Below, in pieces: positions 18,574-27,042 of a stretch of 64,000 nt of DNA. How positions within the stretch are numbered: position 1 is the first letter of the stretch; every line of letters begins with the position of its first letter. Position numbers and translations under genes: made by a program. This stretch comes from CBDCFL01 sp965216135 (GTDB taxonomy: Bacteria; Pseudomonadota; Alphaproteobacteria; Rhodobacterales; Rhodobacteraceae): the NCBI GenBank assembly GCA_965216135.1, contig CBDCFL010000024.1, positions 248,001 to 312,000 of the forward strand, given 5' to 3'. Below the pieces are notes generated by a model. That model ran no database searches, was not told the origin of the DNA, and worked only from the letters and a program-made list of their open reading frames with translations.

Positions 18574-19864
18574 GAGGGTGTTCAGAATTCCGTGTCACGG
18601 GGTTAGTCTAGATGTCCAAGACATCGTCTAACCTTCCCTCAAAATAGATGGAAAGTTGGGACAAAGTCAAATTCCAGTTTTGCAATGGCATGGTCCATTT
18701 TTTTGAAGCGTTCTGGATCCCCATATACAGCAGTTTGAGCAAACTGTTTTCATTGGGAAACGCGCCCTTGGTTTTGGTCAGTTTTCGGAACTGGCGATGC
18801 ACGGCCTCGATTGCGTTGGTGGTGTAAATTACCCGCCGAATGTCAGCTGGATATTTGAAGTAGACCGACAAATTGGGCCATTTTTTACGCCATGATTTAA
18901 TGACGATTGGGTATTTAGTTCCCCATTTTTCTTCTAACGCATCCAACGCGATTTCAGCCGCTTTCACAGTTTCAGCCTTATAAACCGGCTTTAGATCAGC
19001 CATGAATTCCTTCTGGTTTTTGCTGGCTACATATTTCAGAGAATTGCGGATTTGGTGGATGACACAAAGCTGGACTTCGGTCTGGGGAAAGATCGCGTTG
19101 ATCGCCTCTGGAAAGCCCGTGAGGCCATCGACACAAGCAATCAGGATGTCTTGCAGGCCGCGATTGTTCAGGTCCGTCAGCACCGAGAGCCAGAAGTTTG
19201 CACCTTCGGTTTCAGATAGATACAGGCCAAGAATTTCCTTCCTGCCCTCAAGATTAAGCCCCAGAACCGTGTAAACCGCTTTGGCTGCGTAGCGCCCGTC
19301 TTGCTTAACCTTGTAGTGAATAGCATCAAGCCAAACAAACGGGTAATGGCTGTCCAGGGGCCGCTGCTGCCAGAGCTTGATTTCAGGGATCAATTTATCA
19401 GTGACGGCGCTGATCGTGGCGTTTGAAACATCCAGACCGTAGATTTCCGAGATGTGTCCAGCGATGTCCAGATAGCTCATTCCAAGCCCGAACATTGAAA
19501 TAATCTTGCATTCGATCTCGTCGCTCATGTGGGTCTGGTGTTTTTTCACCAGTTGCGGCTCAAACGATCCAGCCCGATCTCGTGGCGTTGCCAGTTCGAA
19601 ACTTCCAGACGTGGATTTGATGGTCTTACGGCCAGCTCCGTTCCTGCGGTTGCTGGACTTGTCGGCCTTTAAATGCGCCTCCAGTTCAGCCTGTAATGCA
19701 GCTTCGGTCAGTTGCTTGACTAACGGCGTCAGAATACCGTCCTTGCCTGTAAGGCCCTGGCCATCTTGCAAAGCCGCCAAAGCTACATCAAAATCAAATT
19801 CTTCTCGCATGTGTCATTCCTTTTCTTCAGTTTACAGAAATGACACGGAATTTCTAACGCTCCC
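18574..19864. mobile_element. IS256-family element A, complete
   Basis: Imperfect terminal inverted repeat (GAGGGTGTTCAGAATTCCG against GGGAGCGTTAGAAATTCCG), with the 8-bp duplication GCCAAAGC on both sides. 1291 bp with one intact transposase gene. Inserted into orfB of the IS3-like element. Confidence 0.93.
18608..19810 (-). CDS. IS256-family transposase (Mutator type)
   Basis: A 400-aa DDE transposase. Typical segments are NRRNGAGRKTIKSTSGSFEL, SDEIECKIISMFGLGMSYLD, YPFVWLDAIHYKVKQDGRYA (first Asp), ILIACVDGLTGFPEAINAIF (second Asp), CVIHQIRNSLKYVASKNQKE (C/D-x2-H block) and RRVIYTTNAIEAVHRQFRKL (Glu). The length is normal for IS256. The start at 19810 has an AAGGAA-like site (GAAAAGGAATGACAC) upstream. 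Apparently functional. Confidence 0.95.
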   Translation of the reverse strand: MREEFDFDVALAALQDGQGLTGKDGILTPLVKQLTEAALQAELEAHLKADKSSNRRNGAGRKTIKSTSGSFELATPRDRAGSFEPQLVKKHQTHMSDEIECKIISMFGLGMSYLDIAGHISEIYGLDVSNATISAVTDKLIPEIKLWQQRPLDSHYPFVWLDAIHYKVKQDGRYAAKAVYTVLGLNLEGRKEILGLYLSETEGANFWLSVLTDLNNRGLQDILIACVDGLTGFPEAINAIFPQTEVQLCVIHQIRNSLKYVASKNQKEFMADLKPVYKAETVKAAEIALDALEEKWGTKYPIVIKSWRKKWPNLSVYFKYPADIRRVIYTTNAIEAVHRQFRKLTKTKGAFPNENSLLKLLYMGIQNASKKWTMPLQNWNLTLSQLSIYFEGRLDDVLDI

Positions 19865-20711
19865 GCCAAAGCACGTTTGGAACCGCATCCCTGACGTAGT
19901 CCGGACCAAGATCGTCAAGCTGGCTTTGACAGAGACGGAGCTGTCGCCGCGAGAGCTGGCGGTGACCTTCACGGATACCAAAAAGTACTTTATATCAGAG
20001 GCTTCAGTGTATCGTGTGCTGAAGGCGCACGACCTGATCACCAGCCCGGCTTTCATCGTGATCAAAGCCGCCAGCGAGTTCAAAGACAAGACCACAGCCA
20101 TCAATCAGCTTTGGCAGACCGACTTTACCTATCTCAAGGTTCTCGGTTGGGGTTGGTTCTATCTCAGCACGATCCTGGACGATTACAGCCGCTACATCAT
20201 TGCCTGGAAGCTTTGCACCAACATGAGGACAGAAGATGTGACGGACACGCTGGATCTGGCGTTACAGGCTTCAGGCTGCGATCAGGTCCATGTCGTTCAC
20301 AAGCCGCGACTGCTGAGTGACAACGGCTCCAGCTACGTCTCGGGCGACCTGGCCGAATGGCTGAGCGACAAAGGCATGAGGCATTCTCGCGGGGCGCCAT
20401 ATCATCCACAGACCCAAGGCAAGATCGAACGCTGGCATCAGACCCTGAAGAACCGCATTCTGCTGGAAAATTACTTCCTGCCAGGCGACCTAAAGCACCA
20501 GATCGAAGCCTTCGTCGATCACTACAACCATCACCGGTATCATGAGAGCCTGAACAACGTCACGCCATCCGACGTCTACTTCGGACGGGCACAAGCCATT
20601 CTAAACCAACGAGAAAGGATCAAACGCAAAACACTTGAAATCCGGCGCTTGCAACACCGCAAACTCGCGCATAATACTATCAACCAGATGAGTCATACCA
20701 ACGGTCATTGA

Positions 20712-21772
20712 TCAGAACCCATGCGCCCATTTGCGCATGCCGAGGGACATGATCTTCCATGGTTGGTCGATGAGGTTGTTCCAGGCTTGGCAGCACAGCG
20801 CGACGATGTCTTCGTAGGATTTGAAGATCCGGTTCGACAACCAGTTGTCGCGCATGAATTGCCAGACATTCTCCACCGGGTTCAACTCGGGCGATCGTGG
20901 CGGCAGCGCCAGGACGGTGATGTTGTCGGGGATCGCCAGCTTGGGCGTCAAGTGCCAACCGGCCTGATCGACGATCAGCACGCATGGGCGCCGGGATCGA
21001 CGGCGGCACTGATCTCGATGAGGTGCGCCGCCATGGCGTCGGTGTCGCACCAGGGCATGACCAGCCCGGCACCTTTCCCCTTCGCGGGACAGATCGCGCC
21101 GAAGATATAGGCCCATTCGGTGCGCTGGTCGCGGGGCGCCCGCGGGCGCGTGCCACGTCTGGCCCATCGGCGTGTGAGCTTATTCTTCTGGCCGATGCGG
21201 GCTTCATCTTGCCACCACAGCTCTATCTCGACGCCTTTCGGGAGCCTCGCCCGGATCTTCGCCAGTTCGGCGGGGAAGTTTTTTTTAAAAGCCTCGACGG
21301 CCAGCTCGTTTTGCGCGTAGTGGCGCGGCCGCGCCGAGATCTTGGCGAAGCCGAGCGCCTTCAACTCGCGCCCGACCGTGGTCTCGTCGAGCGAGATGGC
21401 GAACGTCTCCAAGAGCCACCGCGCCAGGTCCTTGCGCCGCCAGCGCACGACGCCGTCCACCGTCGGGACCGGGCCGGCCTCAACAACCTCCGCCAGTGCG
21501 CGGCGGTGATCGGCGTTGAGCTTCGAGGGTGCGCCCGGTGACTTCCCATCGACCAGCCCGTCCGGTCCGCGGGCGTTGAAGCGCAGCACCCAGTCGCGAA
21601 TGATCTGCAGACCGACGCCGCCGATCCGCGACGCATCCGTCCTGCTGCCACCATCGTAGACCTCGGCCAACGCCAGCAGACGACGGCTCTGGGTCGCGTC
21701 CCTGGTCCTCTTCGCGAGGCACCGCAGTGAGACGCTGTCAAAATCGTTCCGTAAGTCGATAGGCGCTGCCAT
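20712..21772 (-). pseudogene. IS630 element B transposase, frameshifted
   Basis: The N-terminal part starts MAAPIDLRNDFDSVSLRCLA (ATG 21772, GAGG upstream) with an HTH domain (VGLQIIRDWVLRFNARGPDG), then EAFKKNFPAELAKIRARL and WWQDEARIGQKNKLTRRWA (first Asp). After GAHA, near 20985, a single-base loss moves the rest to the -1 frame: VLIVDQAGWHLTPKLAIPDN (second Asp), PPRSPELNPVENVWQFMRDN (Glu), ending MRKWAHGF at 20712. The total would be about 352 aa. Inactive unless frameshifting rescues it. Confidence 0.88.
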
Positions 21773-21798
21773 GGCGAACCTCATTGGTTCACCACATT

Positions 21799-21839
21799 GA
21801 GTCAGAGATCGGACCGCTTGGGAATCCCCAACGTGAGTC
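21799..21839. promoter_or_regulatory. Triple GANTC cluster upstream of IS630-B transposase
   Basis: GAGTC at 21799, GAATC at 21822 and GAGTC at 21835 lie between the transposase start and the IS end. The 23-base spacing of the first two equals that in IS630-A and in the IS5 fragment at 34216. Confidence 0.45.
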
Positions 21840-21925
21840 AGGCATTCCGCTCGGTGGTATCAGATACTCGCCTAATTTACGCGGCCTCTGGAACCAAAAC
21901 CTCTGATGACGGACACTTTCAAGTG

Positions 21926-22184
21926 GCGCAACAATGCTTCAAAAAATGCAGCCGTCATTTGCGTTGTTGCAGGAGTCCGTAGGAAATCGCTTCTTCCAAA
22001 GTTGATTTTTGAGGGACAGCACTCCAGAAAAGTGAAAAATATTAGCCCGTACCTTCTGGATTTTGACGATACAATTATTGTCTCACGAACAAAACCGATT
22101 GCAGAAGTTTCCACGATGACCTTCGGGAACCAGCCGATCGACAATGGTCATCTTATTCTTTCCACCCCCGAAAAAGATGAATTA
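21926..22184 (+). pseudogene. Methyltransferase segment 3
   Basis: After the CTTTCAAGTG duplicate the frame reads (FK)WRNNASKNAAVICVVAG, LLDFDDTIIVSRTKPIAEVS and TPEKDEL, meeting the IS630 at the TTA. It is the region following the NPPY motif and joins segment 2 in frame. Confidence 0.88.
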
Positions 22185-22196
22185 TACCAGCGGCAT

Positions 22197-23264
22197 TTAA
22201 CATTGACCGATATGGGCCCATTTTCGCATTCCGATTGATGTGATGGTTTCGGGCTGTGCGATGAGCTTTTTCCAAGCTTCGCATCCAGCATCGACGATGG
22301 CATTGTAGTCTTCGAACACGCGGTTGGAGAGCCAATTGGCGCGCAAGTACTGCCAGATATTTTCCACCGGGTTCAGTTCCGGAGCGCGCGATGGCAGCAG
22401 GATGATGGTGAGGTTCTTCGGGACTTTGAGTTTGCCGGTGGTGTGCCATCCGGCCCGATCCATCAGCACAACCGCATGGGCCTTTCGGGCGACGTGGCGG
22501 CTGATCTCGTCGAGATGCATCTGCATGGCTTGCGCGTCCGCCCAAGGCAGCATGAGCGCCGCCCCCTTGCCGTGAGCCGGACAGATGGCGCCGAACAGAT
22601 AGGCGTTGTGATAGCGCTGATCGGCCGGCTGGCGGGGGCGCGTGCCCTTTCTCGCCCACAGGCGCGTCAGGCCATTCTTCTGGCCAAGGCGTGCTTCGTC
22701 CTGGAACCAGATCTCCACCGGCGTTCCCGCTGGCAGGTCAGCTATATGCACCTGGAGCGTGTCGGCGAAGTTTTTTTTAAACGCCTCGATGATCCGCTTA
22801 TCCTGCCTGGGATGCTGCGGGCGGGCGCTGATATGGGCAAAGCCCAGTTCGCCAAGCAGTCTGGATATCCCGCGCTCGGAATAGATGACGCCAAAGCGCG
22901 CCTCGATCACCCGCTTCAGGTCGATCCGCCGCCAGCGGACAACCCCGTCCACCGCCGGATCGGGGCCGGTCTCGACAATCTCGCCAAGTTCTTTCATCTG
23001 GACATCGCTCAGGTAGCGCGTCCGGCCCGCGCCCTTGCGGTTGGTGAGGCCATCCGGTCCCTCTTCGTTGAACCGGTGAACCCAGTCCCGCAGGGTTTGG
23101 CGATCCATCCCACCGATCCTTGCGGCCTCTCCACGGCGCATGCCATCGTAGACCGCCGCAAGAGACAACAGACGGCGGCTCTGCCGGGCATCCTTGCAAC
23201 GGCTGGCGAGTTTACGAAGGTGGCGGGCATCAAAGTCGCGACGAAGCGGAACACTGGCTGGCAT
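22197..23264 (-). CDS. IS630-family transposase, copy 2
   Basis: A 355-aa Tc1/mariner-type transposase. An N-terminal homeodomain-like/winged helix part (ARIGGMDRQTLRDWVHRFNE; VRWRRIDLKRVIEARFGVIY) is followed by the DDE core: EIWFQDEARLGQKNGL (D), HAVVLMDRAGWHTTGKL (D) and SRAPELNPVENIWQYLRANW (E). The start at 23264 has GGAGGATCGCC upstream, a strong ribosome site. A TTT-A8-C tract sits between the two domains. Differs from copy 3 by a few substitutions (MRRGEAARIG here, MSRGEAARIG there). Probably active. Confidence 0.95.
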   Translation of the reverse strand: MPASVPLRRDFDARHLRKLASRCKDARQSRRLLSLAAVYDGMRRGEAARIGGMDRQTLRDWVHRFNEEGPDGLTNRKGAGRTRYLSDVQMKELGEIVETGPDPAVDGVVRWRRIDLKRVIEARFGVIYSERGISRLLGELGFAHISARPQHPRQDKRIIEAFKKNFADTLQVHIADLPAGTPVEIWFQDEARLGQKNGLTRLWARKGTRPRQPADQRYHNAYLFGAICPAHGKGAALMLPWADAQAMQMHLDEISRHVARKAHAVVLMDRAGWHTTGKLKVPKNLTIILLPSRAPELNPVENIWQYLRANWLSNRVFEDYNAIVDAGCEAWKKLIAQPETITSIGMRKWAHIGQC

Positions 23265-23287
23265 GGCGATCCTCCTTTGCCAACCTT

Positions 23288-23326
23288 GAATCAGATCAAA
23301 ACCGATTTGGGAATCCCCACAGAGTC
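23288..23326. promoter_or_regulatory. Triple GANTC cluster upstream of IS630-A transposase (copy 2)
   Basis: GAATC at 23288, GAATC at 23311 and GAGTC at 23322, in the short region where the transposase promoter must lie. Same arrangement as in copies 1 and 3. Confidence 0.45.
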
Positions 23327-23349
23327 AGAAATTGATGCCGTTGGTATTA

Positions 23350-24102
23350 TTGTCCGAACATCCAGAGGCGAGGTGTCTTATGCGCAGATACTATGGCTCG
23401 CAGGAATTCAACAAAGGGATAATTCGTTGGTGCGTTTGGTTGAAAAACCAAGACTTGAATGAAGCTTTGAGGATTCCGGCCATAAAGGAACGAATTGAAG
23501 CAGTAAGAGCGTTCAGGCTGAAGAGCGACCGTAAGGAAACGCAACAGCAAGCATCGACACCGCACCTCTTCGTGTATGCGCCGCATGTAGAAGCCGATAC
23601 GATCATTGTACCATCTGTATCCTCAGAGAAGAGAAATTACATTACAGCCGGGTTGTTGGCACAAGATACAATAATCAGTAATCTGGCGTTCGGCATCTAT
23701 AATGCGCCAGTTCACTTATTGGGGATTATCTGCTCTCGTCTTCACTACATGCGGGGCTCAACGGTAGGAGGACGGCTCAAAACTGATCCCAGGTACTCAA
23801 ATTCACTCGTCTATAATACTTTTCCGTTTCCAATGTTGAGCGAAGTGCAGAAAGACACACTGGAACAATGCACATGGTCTATGCTGGCCGACCGCGAGGC
23901 GCATATTGGCAAGACAATCGCCCAACTCTACGACCCCGAAAAAATGCCCGATAACTTGCTTGCTGCGCACCAAGCCCTCGATGACACCCTCGAAAAAATT
24001 TACATCGGTCGCCCGTTCAAGAACGACACCGAGCGGCTGGAGCATTTGTTCAAACTTTATGCGCAGATGACCGCCGAGGAGAAGAGGGTGGCAAAAGCGT
24101 GA
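23350..24102 (+). pseudogene. Methyltransferase segment 4 (C-terminus)
   Basis: Reads LSEHPEARCLMRRYYGSQEF, YAPHVEADTIIVPSVSSEKR, HYMRGSTVGGRLKTDPRYSN and YNTFPFPMLSEVQ, typical of the target-recognition/C-terminal part of large type IIG-like methyltransferases. It ends DNLLAAHQALDDTLEKIYIG ... RVAKA at 24102. Confidence 0.9.
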
Positions 24103-24153
24103 TCGCATTCTTTATTGATTTCTTACGAACATCTTCGTATATATGTGTCTCAC

Positions 24154-24438
24154 ATGGGATTTAACGAGGTTAAGCGTCGGCTGATAGGAGCTTTGCAGAA
24201 CGGAACATTCCAGCACGAAGCGCGCGCCGCGATCAACACAAAAAACCTGCTTCAGACTGGTCAGGTTGCGGCGACGGACATTTGCGAATTGGTCAAACGG
24301 TGCAATGGGACGCATCACACCCAATCGCCGCACCACTCCGCCAAGGAAATTTCGGTGCATGTCCTGCGACGCGATGGTTGGTATATCAAGATCTACTTCG
24401 TTGATCCCGATACGATTTTTATCAGCGTTCACCAATGA
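24154..24438 (+). CDS. Small protein, possibly MqsR-like toxin partner (94 aa)
   Basis: From ATG 24154: MGFNEVKRRLIGALQNGTFQ ... DICELVKRCNGTHHTQSPHH ... VHVLRRDGWYIKIYFVDPDT. Its size (94 aa), the early helices and the C-terminal beta strands (WYIKIYFVDPDTIFISVHQ) recall MqsR/RelE-type RNases, and it directly precedes a zinc-ribbon protein that resembles MqsA. The match is by pattern only. An upstream in-frame ATG at 24115 would add 13 residues. Eight bases separate it from the next gene, so the two are probably one unit. It could instead be a regulatory component of the restriction-like cluster. Confidence 0.45.
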   Translation: MGFNEVKRRLIGALQNGTFQHEARAAINTKNLLQTGQVAATDICELVKRCNGTHHTQSPHHSAKEISVHVLRRDGWYIKIYFVDPDTIFISVHQ

Positions 24439-24446
24439 GGTTTGCC

Positions 24447-25058
24447 ATGAAACTTTATCAGGCTGGCGATAAATCCCGCGCGATTTGCGAGGCCTGCAAG
24501 GGTTTGGTGCAGACGACATTCGCCTATCGCGATGTGCCGTTCGATGATGGCGCAGGGGATGTCAAAGATATCCTTGTCGGGGTCTGTGACGGCTGCGGCG
24601 CGGTGCTGACCATTCCCGCACAATCCACACCCGCCATTCGACGTGCCCGCGATGTGGCGGCGATTCCGCTTGAGGTTTCCTTGCCTGCGCCCGCGATCGA
24701 CGTGCTGGATGCGGCGGCGTTTCGGATCGACCCCACGGCCACCGGGCGGTTTCGCAAATCTTTGCTGGCCTATTACATCCACAAATTGGCCGGTAATGAC
24801 GGGGCAGGGGAGACGCTTCGCCAGCTGAGCGAGGGCGTAAAAGCCGGACCCAAGGCTAAGGTGCCGCGCAGGCGCTTGTCCTGCAAGTTTGCGCATCGTG
24901 CCAATTCGGATTTTGAGGTGCTGATGCAAAGCTCTGGCCTGGCGAAAACCAATGTTATTCTTGCGGTCGTGCGGCAGATTGAAAAAGATATCGTGCGGCC
25001 AGCAAAGCCAAAGAATCTGAAAACACTCCAGGATATAGCGGCGGTGGTGAATGCCTGA
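24447..25058 (+). CDS. Zinc-ribbon protein, MqsA-like N-terminus (203 aa)
   Basis: The N-terminus has two CxxC pairs in a YgiT/MqsA-like context: CEACKGLVQTTFAYRDVPF and ILVGVCDGCGAVLTIPAQ (residues 13-55). The rest (FRIDPTATGRFRKSLLAYYI ... DIVRPAKPKNLKTLQDIAAV) is helical and basic and longer than in true MqsA (about 130 aa). ATG 24447 is preceded by ATGAGG. Its stop overlaps the helicase start by eight bases (ATGCCTGA), indicating an operon. Likely a DNA-binding antitoxin or regulator of the module; the exact family is not certain. Confidence 0.6.
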   Translation: MKLYQAGDKSRAICEACKGLVQTTFAYRDVPFDDGAGDVKDILVGVCDGCGAVLTIPAQSTPAIRRARDVAAIPLEVSLPAPAIDVLDAAAFRIDPTATGRFRKSLLAYYIHKLAGNDGAGETLRQLSEGVKAGPKAKVPRRRLSCKFAHRANSDFEVLMQSSGLAKTNVILAVVRQIEKDIVRPAKPKNLKTLQDIAAVVNA

Positions 25059-27035
25059 TTTTGTAAAAGTAACCTACGGTAAAACCGGTGCCAGCCAAAG
25101 CGCGAACCCGATGGGTATGCGCGCCATGCAGGAACGGGTCTATCAGGATCGCGGCGCGCAATATCTGCTGGTCAAAGCCCCACCCGCTTCGGGCAAATCT
25201 CGCGCGTTGATGTTTGTCGGGCTGGACAAGCTGGAAAATCAGGGTAGGAAAAAGGTGATTGTGGCGGTGCCGGAACGCTCGATCGGATCATCGTTCAAAA
25301 CAACCCAACTGACGGATCACGGATTTTACCGCGATTGGCAGGTTGAGGATCAATGGAACCTATGCACGCCGGGCAGTGATGTATCGGCCAGCAAAGCTAA
25401 GGCGTTCGCTGACTTTATGGCGAGCAGGTCCGAAGTTCTGGTCTGCCCCCATGCAACGCTGCGTAATGCGTTTTCTCAGATTGGTGTCGCAGCGTTTGCA
25501 GATTGCCTTGTCGCAATCGACGAATTTCACCACGCTTCCGCCGATGCCGATAACAAGCTGGGTGAGGTGGTTCGCGCACTAATGAAGGATGGCAAAGCGC
25601 ATATCGTGGCCATGACCGGATCGTATTTTCGCGGCGACCGAACGCCGGTTCTGCGCCCCGAGGACGAAGAGAAGTTCACCCGCGTCAGTTATACATATTA
25701 TGAACAGCTCAACGGCTATTCGTTTCTGAGCACGCTTGGCATCGGCTATCATTTCTACCGTGGCCGGTATCTGGACGCGATTGGCGAGGTGCTGGATCCA
25801 ACGAAAAAGACCATTATTCACATTCCAAACGTCAATGCCGGTGAATCCACCAAGGAAAAATACGATGAGGTGGACCGGATCATCGACATTCTGGGTGAGG
25901 TCGTGAAGACCGACCCAAAAACCGGCTTTCACCATGTGCGCCGCGCTGATGGCACGGTCCTGAAAGTGGCCGATCTGGTAGAAGATGAGTTGAAGAGGCG
26001 CGACGTGGTGATGGGCTCGCTGCGCAGTATCGAGAAGCCGGAGGATGTCGATATCATCATCGCCCTTGGCATGGCTAAGGAAGGTTTCGATTGGGTCTAT
26101 TGCGAACATGCCCTGACAGTCGGCTATCGCGGATCGCTGACCGAGATCATCCAGATAATCGGGCGAGCCACCCGTGACGCGCCCGGCAACCCCATGCGCA
26201 ATTCACCAACCTGATAGCGGAGCCTGACACTAGCGCAGATATTGTGTCGGATGCGGTGAACAACATGTTGAAGGCGATTGCATGTTCCCTGCTGATGGAG
26301 CAGGTGCTTGCGCCCAATTTCAAGTTCAAGACGCGGCCTTCCGACGATAATGTGGATGGCGGCGCGAAAGTGGTTGATATCCAGTATGACCAGGGCGAGA
26401 GCGTCATCTCGATCAAAGGCTTCGCCGAGCCAAGCACGCCCCGTACCAAGCAAATTCTGCAAAGCGATCTGGCCGATCTGACTGCCGCCGTTTTCCAGGA
26501 CGAGCGTGTTTTGCGGGCGGCGATGAACCCCGAAGAGATACCGCCTGAGGTCGTGAACCAGGTCTATATCCCGAAGGTGATCGAGACCAAATATCCTGAT
26601 CTGAGTGAGGAAGAGGTCGAAGAAGTTCGCCAGCATGTTGTCGTAAACAGTGTTCTGAAAACGTCGAACCCTGAGGGTGTCCCGGAAGCGCATTCACGCT
26701 TCATCAAAATGGCCGAGAAGTTTGTGAAGATCGAAGATCTGGACATTGATCTGATTGACAGCATCAACCCCTTCCAGATGGCCTATGAGATCATGTCGAA
26801 ATCGGTCACCTCAGGCGTTCTGAAGCGCATCCATGAGACAATCACAGCCAGGAAAATCCCGATGACAGAGAAAGAGGCTGTTACGCTGTTCCCTCGCATC
26901 CAAGCTTTCAAGCGAGATCGCGGCATAGACCCGAGCCTTGTCAGTTCCGACGCCATGGAGCGGCGGATGGCTGAGGCTCTTGCCTGGATCAGGGAAGAGA
27001 AGAAAAAGCGCATGCGTGCGCAAGCGGAAGCCTGA
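25051..27035 (+). pseudogene. DEAD/DEAH-type helicase of the methyltransferase cluster, one-base frameshift
   Basis: Superfamily 2 helicase of about 661 aa after repair. Walker A APPASGKSRAL (GKS at residues 48-50), motif II IDEFHH (DEFH at 157-160), motif III-like AMTGSYF and motif VI IIGRATRD are all present. At 26195 a single base is missing after DAPGN, so the first frame ends at 26214 and the C-terminal half (HAQFTNLIAEPDTSADIV ... EEKKKRMRAQAEA) continues in the -1 frame to 27035. It overlaps the zinc-ribbon gene and is followed seven bases later by the GIY-YIG nuclease. Predicted DNA translocase of a restriction-like system; broken here. Confidence 0.88.
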
Positions 27036-27042
27036 GGACGTC

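Larger units (their letters stand above)
20696..21859. mobile_element. IS630-family element B
   Basis: Ends TACCAACGG and CCGAGCGGAATG-type inverse (..CGGTGGTA), with TCA on both sides (20693-20695, 21860-21862). 1164 bp. Related to, but clearly different from, IS630 element A. Inserted near the end of orfB of the IS3-like element. Confidence 0.85.
18396..21875 (+). pseudogene. IS3-family OrfB transposase, split by IS256 and IS630
   Basis: Begins MRYAASEKLEIIRLVEGSHL. It is interrupted by the IS256 (GCCAAAGC repeats at 18566-18573 and 19865-19872), resumes as PKHVWNRIPDVVRTKIVKLA and carries the rve core WQTDFTYLKVLGWGWFYLST, LLSDNGSSYVSGDLAEWL and HHPQTQGK-like HPQTQGKIERWHQTLKN. The C-terminus is cut at NQMS by a second IS630, and beyond that the frame would end QILA-stop at 21875. 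All catalytic residues (D, D, E) are present, but the gene is in three parts and inactive. Confidence 0.88.
17939..21915. mobile_element. IS3-like element containing IS256 and IS630 insertions
   Basis: Ends TGTCTGACATCAG and CTGATGACGGACA form an inverted repeat, flanked by CTTTCAAGTG on both sides (17929-17938, 21916-21925). Subtracting the nested IS256 and IS630 leaves about 1.5 kb with orfA and orfB of IS3 type. The 10-bp direct repeat is longer than usual for IS3. Confidence 0.82.
22185..23346. mobile_element. IS630 family, element A, copy 2 (intact)
   Basis: 1162 bp with the same ends as copy 1 and TTA on each side (22182-22184, 23347-23349). Inserted in the methyltransferase gene; precise removal restores the frame across DEL/LSEHPEA. 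Confidence 0.95.
13600..24102 (+). pseudogene. Class I SAM-dependent DNA adenine methyltransferase, split into four pieces
   Basis: Segments 13600-14991, 17574-17938, 21926-22184 and 23350-24102 join seamlessly once the IS21 (8-bp repeat ATGAAGAC), the IS3-like element (10-bp repeat CTTTCAAGTG) and the IS630 (TTA) are removed. Adding one base at each of three frameshifts (about 13733, 14108, 17672) gives a single frame of 923 aa. Motif I is FDPACGSGNF near residue 348 and motif IV is GNPPYLG near residue 499, so this is an N6-adenine methyltransferase of the large MmeI-like/restriction-linked type. LFMTRILFCMFAEDTGI precedes motif I. It heads a cluster with a helicase and a GIY-YIG nuclease. 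Non-functional as it stands. Confidence 0.9.
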
